Below, piece after piece: positions 1-4,546 of a stretch of 8,267 bases of DNA (within the stretch, counting starts at the first letter, position 1; every line of letters starts with the position of its first letter). The DNA is from an uncultured Desulfobacterales bacterium (lineage in GTDB: Bacteria; Desulfobacterota; Desulfobacteria; Desulfobacterales; G020354645). The stretch lies in NCBI GenBank assembly GCA_947259865.1, contig CAMYNZ010000275.1, forward strand, positions 1 to 8,267, read 5' to 3'. The notes under the pieces were generated by a model. That model did not search any database. It saw nothing but the letters and a program-made list of their open reading frames with translations, and was not told the DNA's origin. The translations under genes were made by a program, and so were the position numbers.

Positions 1-185
1 CCCCAATCCATGCTGCCCGAATCGTCGAGCATGAACAGGACAATTGGCTCGACTGGATTGGTGAGGAACAAAGGCGAGTCTGCGAGCGTACCCGGCGCGG
101 CGCCGACGGTACCAGGACCCAGCGATACGAGCGCACAGCATATGCCGGTCGCTGCGGTAATCCATTTGTGAAGACGGGTTGTCAT
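1..185 (-). CDS. pilY1: PilY1, type IV pilus tip adhesin/assembly factor, N-terminal fragment cut by window edge
   Basis: Only the first 61 codons are present; the gene continues beyond base 1. The start is the ATG at 185-183, 23 bases after the pilX stop, with only a weak GAGA ribosome site. Residues 1-30 form a signal peptide (basic MTTRLHK, hydrophobic stretch, GAA ending), so the protein is exported. It is followed by ADSPLFLTNPVEP and then, at residues 54-59, DDSGSM, which fits the DxSxS metal-ion-dependent adhesion site of a von Willebrand A domain. PilY1 proteins typically have this N-terminal vWA-like region and a C-terminal beta-propeller; they sit at the pilus tip with the minor pilins and influence assembly, adhesion and surface sensing. 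The gene order pilV-pilW-pilX-pilY1 supports the call. The propeller is outside the window, so completeness is unknown. Confidence 0.88.
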   Translation of the reverse strand, partial: MTTRLHKWITAATGICCALVSLGPGTVGAAPGTLADSPLFLTNPVEPIVLFMLDDSGSMDW

Positions 186-208
186 GATAGTTCTCGCTGA
201 GTCAATGT

Positions 209-766
209 TCAGAAAATTCGGCCGTACTGGCTTCGCAAGATGACCTCGGCGGAGTCTGCACTCGCGCCGATGCCACGGGCGGTAATCCTGAATACCGTCA
301 CGTCGCCGGTACCCTTGTTATCGCCGTAACCGGACATGTTCAGGGCACCTTCCGTACCGGTGATGGTCGTGAAATTCTTGATGAAAAAGCGTGGTGCCTC
401 GTACGAACCGAAGTCAGTCCCGGCAGCGACGTGGTTCGACGAATCGGTCCACGTGGTCTGGTCGTAGAAGACGGGCTCTGCGTCTGTACGACCGAACAAT
501 CCGGCGCCGCCCGTAAAATCGCCAAGGCTGGCGATGCCCTCGATAAAGACTTCGGCCTCGCGAACGGCTGACTCGGATGTCTGAAAGGCCAGGTTGCGGT
601 CGCGGGAGTTACCGGCCATCTTCTCTTCGAGCGTCGTGCTCTGCATGCTACCGACCGCGAGCAACGTGATGATAAGCAAGATGATCAGACTAACGACGAG
701 CACCGCCCCTCCCTGTCGGGCCGATGTCGCGATGGTCTGGTTCGATGGTGCTTTGCAAGTACTCAT
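209..766 (-). CDS. pilX: PilX, type IV pilus minor pilin
   Basis: This 185-residue protein starts at the ATG at 766-764, which has a GGAG ribosome site six bases upstream; the frame is open to a TTG at 778, but that lies on the ribosome site. Residues 17-20 (RQGG) give a class III leader that would be cut after G20, followed by a hydrophobic helix (AVLVVSLIILLIITLLAVGS) and the family signature LEEKMAGNSRDRNLAFQTSE. Mature position +5 is Val rather than the usual Glu. The analogous type II secretion tip pseudopilin GspK also lacks this Glu, which fits a place at the very tip of the filament. PilX, PilV, PilW and PilY1 form the priming complex that starts pilus assembly in the inner membrane. 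The gene lies 19 bases after pilW and 23 before pilY1 in an apparent operon. No damage is seen. Confidence 0.9.
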   Translation of the reverse strand: MSTCKAPSNQTIATSARQGGAVLVVSLIILLIITLLAVGSMQSTTLEEKMAGNSRDRNLAFQTSESAVREAEVFIEGIASLGDFTGGAGLFGRTDAEPVFYDQTTWTDSSNHVAAGTDFGSYEAPRFFIKNFTTITGTEGALNMSGYGDNKGTGDVTVFRITARGIGASADSAEVILRSQYGRIF

Positions 767-772
767 GATCTG

Positions 773-776
773 CTCC
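773..776 (-). promoter_or_regulatory. Ribosome binding site of pilX
   Basis: GGAG on the minus strand, six bases before the ATG at 766. It overlaps the alternative in-frame TTG start at 778-776 and therefore favours the shorter start. Confidence 0.6.
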
Positions 777-785
777 AACGACTCA

Positions 786-1805
786 TCAGAGTCGGTTCCT
801 GACGGTGACCGTCGTTGTGTAGGTCTGGCGTAGCCGCTCGTCGGCCGCGGTGAGCGACGCGCCGAGAACGGAATAACTCTGATTCATGCCGCTGGTCAGG
901 TTGTCATCGTAGGACCGTGCAACGATCGCAAAACGGATGCTGACCACGCGCCCCATGTCGGCGACCTGGTCCGCGCGGACGTAGTAGTCCGCGATGCCGA
1001 AACCTGCGGCACCTTCGGCATCCGTATCCTCGCCGTACAGCACTTGCAGGTCCTCGACACCGTCGAGAAACTCGGCGCCATTTCGAAACAGGGCCGGTTG
1101 TCCTTCCGAACCCATCGCAACGGTATAGATGATCTCCTCCAGCCCGAAGACGGTGGCATCCGCTCCATAGACCTTGGACAGGCAATGCGCATTCGCGCCG
1201 GGACAGCCCGGATTGGACGCGTTGTAATTGCCCGGCTCAGTCGTACTGCCGGTGTTATGCACGATCGTCCCGGATGTGTCCGGATTGGCATTTGATACCT
1301 GGAATATATCGGCGGCTTCGCAGTCAGAGACAAAGAGGATATCGCCCTGCTCAAGACCGTTACCCGCGGCGGATTTGAGATTGGCGGATGCCTGCGGGCC
1401 ATAGGGCGGCTGCAACGCGAGACCGCTGTTGTTGCCGCCGCGCAGGATCAACGTGTCGGGACTGCCGGGCCCGCCCTCCATTCCTCCGATGCCTCCCGCT
1501 CCGAAATCGATATATCCGGCACCGGCATTGTTGAGGTTATTGACGACCTTGGTAATGTCGGACGCGCAGCCCCAGAAATCCGCCATTCGAATATCCCGGG
1601 ACATAATCTCGAGGGCCATGCGACCGGTTTCCTGCATCCGCGCAGTTGCTTCGTGAACCCGGTGAGTCTGCCGGGATGACGAAAACACCTGCACCACACT
1701 GCCGAGCAGGAACAGGCTCAGCAACATTGCGATCATGATCTCGATCATCGAGACACCCGCCTGCCTGCTTTTGAGATTGACCCTCTGCATGGAACTCGTG
1801 ATCAC
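786..1805 (-). CDS. pilW: PilW, type IV pilus minor pilin
   Basis: 339 residues from a GTG at 1805 that overlaps the pilV stop codon (GTGA), implying translational coupling; an in-frame ATG at 1790 (Met6) is an alternative start, and neither has a strong ribosome site. The prepilin leader ends at Gly17 and is followed by VSMIEIMIAMLLSLFLLGSV. Position +1 is Val instead of the usual Phe, and the Glu at +5 (E22) is kept, as needed for methylation and assembly. After the helix comes a PilW-typical stretch (ARMQETGRMALEIMSRDIRMADFWGC, residues about 55-80), then a long polar domain with cysteines that may pair. The C-terminal part (FLDGVEDLQVLYGED, then RVVSIRFAIVARS) also matches the family. PilW works with PilV, PilX and PilY1 to prime pilus assembly. 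Confidence 0.9.
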   Translation of the reverse strand: MITSSMQRVNLKSRQAGVSMIEIMIAMLLSLFLLGSVVQVFSSSRQTHRVHEATARMQETGRMALEIMSRDIRMADFWGCASDITKVVNNLNNAGAGYIDFGAGGIGGMEGGPGSPDTLILRGGNNSGLALQPPYGPQASANLKSAAGNGLEQGDILFVSDCEAADIFQVSNANPDTSGTIVHNTGSTTEPGNYNASNPGCPGANAHCLSKVYGADATVFGLEEIIYTVAMGSEGQPALFRNGAEFLDGVEDLQVLYGEDTDAEGAAGFGIADYYVRADQVADMGRVVSIRFAIVARSYDDNLTSGMNQSYSVLGASLTAADERLRQTYTTTVTVRNRL

Positions 1806-2173
1806 AACTGGAAGTTGATCGCGAGTCGCTCCATATTTGCAGGAGTCACGCTGATTGCGCCATCACGATCGTCGTCCCACCAGATCTTTATCGAGAAGCG
1901 TGTTCCGGCACCGTCACACTGCGGATTCCCGGGTCCGGTGCCGTCGTATGGCGTACTGTCCACGCACACGAAGCCGGTACCCATTGGCAGATTGGTGGCG
2001 AGCGCGGTGGTCCACTCTGCCAGATCATTCTCCGCAAGCTGCTGCGACCCACAGCCGACCGGTGTGCCGCAATTCGCGTCAACCGCCAAAAATATCGTAA
2101 ACGCCTTTTGATTACAAAACACTTCTTGACATTTGCACATTGTATACCGTATACAAAAACCTGTTGAATCCAC
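1802..2173 (-). CDS. pilV: PilV-like minor pilin, 5'-truncated and fused to a foreign leader
   Basis: The frame is open from a GTG at 2173 to the stop at 1804-1802 (123 codons), but only codons from about 30 onward look like PilV. Recognisable family segments are ENDLAEWTTALATNLPMGTG (residues 48-67), FVCVDSTPYDGTG, the cysteine in NPQCDGAG, and FSIKIWWDDDRDG, all typical of the C-terminal half of PilV. The N-terminal part (MDSTGFCIRYTMCKCQEVFC) has no prepilin peptidase site (G/FSLIE type) and no hydrophobic helix, both essential in every pilin. It is instead the reverse complement of a promoter region that serves the plus-strand gene. The homology stops near base 2,085, where GC content also falls. 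The true protein would be longer, about 160-200 residues. As it stands the product could not enter a pilus. Confidence 0.75.
   Translation of the reverse strand: MDSTGFCIRYTMCKCQEVFCNQKAFTIFLAVDANCGTPVGCGSQQLAENDLAEWTTALATNLPMGTGFVCVDSTPYDGTGPGNPQCDGAGTRFSIKIWWDDDRDGAISVTPANMERLAINFQL
2086..2125. other. Junction between two compositionally different DNA segments
   Basis: To the left, PilV coding sequence on the minus strand is GC-rich and ends without its conserved N-terminus. To the right, an AT-rich upstream region leads into a plus-strand promoter. No inverted terminal repeat, target duplication, tRNA end or transposase is visible at the boundary. This is either a recombination/deletion breakpoint in a real genome or an assembly join between two organisms; the loss of the pilin start codon with no trace of the usual upstream fimT/fimU gene makes the assembly explanation likely. 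The exact base cannot be fixed from one sequence. Confidence 0.6.
2126..2155 (+). promoter_or_regulatory. Sigma70-type promoter of the CoA-transferase/mutase operon
   Basis: A perfect -35 hexamer TTGACA (2126-2131) is followed, after 18 bases, by TATACA (2150-2155, five of six matches to TATAAT-like consensus). Transcription would begin near base 2,162 and leave about 90 bases of leader before the ATG at 2251. The palindromic operator lies over the -10 box, so a bound repressor would block RNA polymerase directly. Confidence 0.6.
2141..2155. promoter_or_regulatory. Palindromic operator, probable GntR-family binding site
   Basis: TGTATACCGTATACA is a perfect inverted repeat: seven bases per arm around a single central C. 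GntR-family regulators with FCD domains commonly bind short palindromes with a GT...AC core such as TTGTATACAA, so the gntR-type gene two positions downstream (3309-4016) is the natural partner. The site covers the -10 box, which predicts repression relieved by an effector. I found no second full copy of this palindrome elsewhere in the window. The pairing of this regulator with this site is inferred. Confidence 0.6.
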
Positions 2174-2187
2174 ACCTTATGTCCCCG

Positions 2188-2218
2188 GTGGTGCCGGAAC
2201 TACCGGCCGCACGACCAC
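2188..2218 (+). promoter_or_regulatory. GC-rich hairpin in the 5' leader of the CoA-transferase mRNA
   Basis: An outer five-base stem (GTGGT 2188-2192 with ACCAC 2214-2218) surrounds an inner five-base stem (GCCGG 2193-2197 with CCGGC 2203-2207, loop AACTA), separated on one side by a six-base bulge. It lies between the predicted transcription start and the ribosome site at 2241. No T-run follows, so it is not a classical terminator, and it does not resemble a cobalamin riboswitch, which is much longer. It may only affect mRNA stability. Confidence 0.25.
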
Positions 2219-2250
2219 TGACCCCAATTTAGCTGTTATTGGAGAGGACC

Positions 2251-3204
2251 ATGGCATTTTTCAATGACCTTACCGTACTTTCCCTGGAGCAGGCAACCGT
2301 TTTGCCCTATCTAACCTATCGCCTGGCCCATGATGGGATGCATGTCATCCGCTTGGAACACCCCGTTTACGGAGATCCCAATCGATTCATCGGCGAAAAT
2401 GTTCTCAACGAAAAACGAATGAACGCCTATTTTTTGTGCATCAACGCCGGTAAGAAAGCGCTGACATTGAATCTGGTGGAGGATGAAGGCCAGGAGATTT
2501 TTCGTTCATTGATCAAAGAACTCAATGTGGACATTTTTGCGACCAATCAACTGCCCAAAAACTACCAGAAACTGGGCATCGATTATGACAGCTTAAAATC
2601 TTTGAAGCCGGATATCATCTGGCTGGGTGTTACCGGTTTTGGCCCTGACAGCAATGAAGCCGCCTACGATCCCATATTACAGGCCCGGTCGGGTTTGATG
2701 GAATTAACCGGTGAGGCCGAAGGCGACCCCCAGGTGGTGGGCATCCCCCTGCCGGATATGGGTACCAGTGAGCACGCCTATGGGTTGCTTATGAAAGCGC
2801 TTTACCAGCGCCAGGTTACCGGAGAGGGCAGTTGTATCCACATGGCCATGTTTGAATCTTCCGTATCGTGGCTGACCGTGCCGATTACCCTGACCGGCAG
2901 TTTCGGGAAAAATATCAGCCGCCGGGGGAATACGCATGAATTTTTTGCGCCGGTATCTGTTTATCAGACCCAAAACGGTTTTGTTTATATAGCAGTCGGC
3001 AACGATCGTCAGTGGAAAACGATTGTCGCTCAGGATATGTTTAAGGCCCTGGATAAGCCGGAGTATGAAAACAACGCAGGCCGCATAAAAGATGTAAAAC
3101 AATTGAATCAGGCCATAAGTAAAATTACCCGCAAGCACACGTCTGAAGAACTGATTGACATGTTCACAACCCTTACGGTTCCGATCAGTCGGCGAACAAA
3201 ATAA
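2251..3204 (+). CDS. Family III (CaiB/BaiF) acyl-CoA transferase, C-terminally damaged
   Basis: 317 residues from the ATG at 2251, preceded by GGAGAGG at 2241-2247; a TTG at 2239 is in frame but lies before the ribosome site. Family III CoA-transferases move CoA between carboxylic acids through an aspartyl-CoA anhydride. Family features are VLSLEQATVLPYLTYRLAHD (9-28), RLEHPVYGDPNR, INAGKKALTLNL (64-75), YDPILQARSGLMELTGE (139-155) and LPDMGTSEHAYGLLMALY-like sequence at 167-184. D169 in PDMGTSEHA is the likely catalytic aspartate. The reading frame ends abruptly after TLTVPIS at residue 313; relatives of about 395-400 residues continue for roughly 80 more, and the last 29 codons of that tail survive downstream in another frame. 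About 50 residues are therefore deleted. The enzyme would lack part of its interlocked dimer fold and is probably inactive unless the deletion is an assembly error. The substrate cannot be read from sequence. Confidence 0.85.
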   Translation: MAFFNDLTVLSLEQATVLPYLTYRLAHDGMHVIRLEHPVYGDPNRFIGENVLNEKRMNAYFLCINAGKKALTLNLVEDEGQEIFRSLIKELNVDIFATNQLPKNYQKLGIDYDSLKSLKPDIIWLGVTGFGPDSNEAAYDPILQARSGLMELTGEAEGDPQVVGIPLPDMGTSEHAYGLLMKALYQRQVTGEGSCIHMAMFESSVSWLTVPITLTGSFGKNISRRGNTHEFFAPVSVYQTQNGFVYIAVGNDRQWKTIVAQDMFKALDKPEYENNAGRIKDVKQLNQAISKITRKHTSEELIDMFTTLTVPISRRTK

Positions 3205-3277
3205 CGACATATACGGCCGGAAACTGGGTTATTCGGATGATGATCTTGTCCGTTTGAAGGAAAACGGAATTATTTAA
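3191..3277 (+). pseudogene. Out-of-frame C-terminal remnant of the CoA-transferase
   Basis: Read one frame away from the gene above, these bases encode GEQNNDIYGRKLGYSDDD (3191-3244), then LVRLKENGII and a TAA stop. This matches the conserved C-terminal end of CaiB/BaiF enzymes (GEHNxEIYGxxLGYSxEDLxxLKExGII). It begins within a few bases of where the main frame departs from the family, so the break lies around 3186-3192. A deletion of a non-multiple of three, about 50 codons long, explains both the shift and the missing segment. Confidence 0.8.
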
Positions 3278-3308
3278 GATTTGGCAAATTAACTATAGGG
3301 ACAGCACG

Positions 3309-4016
3309 ATGAGAAAAAGAGCGGTGTTAAACGATCTGGACCTCGGGCCGCTGCAGGCTTTTCAGGAACGAAAATCTTTAGGGGAACATGTTTTTGAAAG
3401 CCTGAAGCATTCGATTATCAGGGGGAAAATATCCTCGGGTGAATGGCTGGTTGAAAGCCACATCGCCGAAACGCTGGGAATCAGCCGAACGCCCGTACGG
3501 GAGGCGATTCACAAACTTGAGCGCGAAGGGCTCATCGAGCGTCAACCCCGGGGCGGCTTCACCGTTCTGGGCCTCAACCGCAATGATATCGAAGAGACCT
3601 TCGGTATTCGCAGCGTGCTGGAGGGCTATGCTGCCCGGCTTGCAGCCGTCAAACATAACGAAGAAGAACTCGCCGCACTGGAACAGAAAATTGAAGAATT
3701 CCAGGATGCCCTGGATAGAAGAAAGATGGAGGTCTTACCGGTGATCAACACCGAATTTCATGATTTGCTTTATGCGCTGAGCAAGAATCCAAAACTCCTG
3801 AATATGATCAACGGCTTGCAGGATCAGATTTATCGCTATAGAGAAATGATCTTGAAGGAAAAAAAATTTGCGGTCACCAGTAACCGGGATCACATTCAAA
3901 TGTTGAAACACATTCGCAAGCGCGACGCCGAAGGAGCCGAACGTTTGGTGCGGGACCATATATTAAGAGGGCAGGAAATGGTGCTAAAGGTATATGACCG
4001 GCAGCGGCAGGATTAA
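3309..4016 (+). CDS. GntR-family transcriptional regulator, FCD (FadR/VanR) subgroup
   Basis: 235 residues from the ATG at 3309 with AGGGA about eight bases upstream. Residues about 20-88 are the winged helix-turn-helix; the recognition helix and wing read SRTPVREAIHKLEREGLIER (59-78) followed by QPRGGFTV, the diagnostic GntR pattern. Residues about 93-222 form the all-helical FCD effector domain. Its likely metal-binding set is complete: N147 and H151 (NTEFH), H195 (DHIQMLKH) and H217 (RDHI), suggesting a carboxylic acid ligand bound through a divalent metal, as in other FCD proteins. It lies 31 bases after the CoA-transferase remnant and 28 before the mutase small subunit, inside the operon it probably controls, with a matching palindrome over the operon promoter at 2141-2155. 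Such regulators are usually repressors released by a pathway substrate or intermediate. The actual ligand is unknown. Confidence 0.9.
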   Translation: MRKRAVLNDLDLGPLQAFQERKSLGEHVFESLKHSIIRGKISSGEWLVESHIAETLGISRTPVREAIHKLEREGLIERQPRGGFTVLGLNRNDIEETFGIRSVLEGYAARLAAVKHNEEELAALEQKIEEFQDALDRRKMEVLPVINTEFHDLLYALSKNPKLLNMINGLQDQIYRYREMILKEKKFAVTSNRDHIQMLKHIRKRDAEGAERLVRDHILRGQEMVLKVYDRQRQD

Positions 4017-4044
4017 CCAGCAGAATTATGACGGGAAGAATAGC

Positions 4045-4440
4045 ATGACACGAAAAAAAATAAAAATACTGATCGGCAAACCCGGTCTGGATGGACATGA
4101 TCGCGGTGCCAAGGTAACTGCTCTGGCTTTAAGAGATGCTGGCTTGGAAGTTATCTATACCGGACTCCACCAGACCGTTGAGCAGATTGTCAGAACGGCC
4201 TTACAGGAAGCGGTAGATGTGGTCGGTTTAAGTATTATGTCCGGCGCCCACATTCCCATCTGTCAGAAGCTTTTAGAAATGATGAAAGCTGAAGGGCTTC
4301 AGGAAATTCCGGTGGTCGTGGGAGGGGTTATCCCCAAACAGGATATACCCAAACTGAGTAAGCTGGGCATTGCCGGTGTTTTTCCCGGAGGGACGCACTT
4401 TGATGAAATCGTGAGCGGCGTTAGTAAAGTCGTCAAGTAA
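4045..4440 (+). CDS. Acyl-CoA mutase small subunit, cobalamin-binding
   Basis: 131 residues from the ATG at 4045, with GGGAAG six bases upstream; an ATG at 3994 is in frame but lies inside the upstream gene. It is a stand-alone B12-binding domain of the methylmalonyl-CoA mutase type. The DxHxxG motif is complete (D16, H18, G21), so the cofactor can bind base-off/His-on with H18 as lower ligand. K12 matches the Lys of the Lys-Asp-His triad of methylmalonyl-CoA mutase. The other two cobalamin motifs are also present: GLSIMSGAH (61-69) and VVGGVIP (91-97). Two-subunit mutases of this layout include archaeal methylmalonyl-CoA mutase, isobutyryl-CoA mutase and 2-hydroxyisobutyryl-CoA mutase. Its partner is the large subunit starting at 4547. 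About 100 bases of palindromic spacer separate the two genes, which is unusual for subunits needed in equal amounts. Confidence 0.92.
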   Translation: MTRKKIKILIGKPGLDGHDRGAKVTALALRDAGLEVIYTGLHQTVEQIVRTALQEAVDVVGLSIMSGAHIPICQKLLEMMKAEGLQEIPVVVGGVIPKQDIPKLSKLGIAGVFPGGTHFDEIVSGVSKVVK

Positions 4441-4448
4441 ATTGTAAA

Positions 4449-4530
4449 ATGCCTAAAATGATCTAAAGTGCCTAAAATTAAAATATGGATTTCATCTGTT
4501 TTTATTTTAGACAATTTAAATTTTAGTCAT
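4449..4530. repeat. AT-rich long imperfect palindrome between the two mutase subunit genes
   Basis: The ten-base unit TGCCTAAAAT occurs at 4450-4459 and 4469-4478, and its complement core ATTTTAG at 4504-4510 and 4520-4526. The inner arms 4472-4483 and 4499-4510 pair at 11 of 12 positions around a 15-base loop; the outer arms ATGCCTAAAAT (4449-4459) and ATTTTAGTCAT (4520-4530) pair at 10 of 11. The whole spacer could thus fold into one imperfect hairpin ending six bases before the ribosome site of the large subunit. It could damp readthrough, set subunit ratio, or be a dispersed genomic repeat of the host lineage. It is too AT-rich to be a strong terminator. Confidence 0.6.
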
Positions 4531-4546
4531 TTTTTAAGGAGTCAAT

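Noticed and set aside
896..1402. Second minus-strand open frame of 168 codons within pilW.
   Set aside because: It is an alternative frame of pilW with arginine/proline-rich translation typical of GC-rich shadow frames.
2179..2232. A 17-codon open frame (MSPVVPELPAARPLTPI) in the leader before the CoA-transferase, a possible leader peptide.
   Set aside because: It has no ribosome binding site and no run of regulatory codons; its content follows from the GC-rich hairpin sequence.
2156..2250. Cobalamin riboswitch ahead of a B12-dependent enzyme operon.
   Set aside because: The leader is only about 90 bases and I do not see the conserved B12-box; cobalamin riboswitches are about 200 bases.
2704..3210. 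Minus-strand open frame of 168 codons opposite the CoA-transferase.
   Set aside because: It is antisense to clear CaiB/BaiF coding sequence, has no recognisable domain and no ribosome site, and is explained by codon bias of the real gene.
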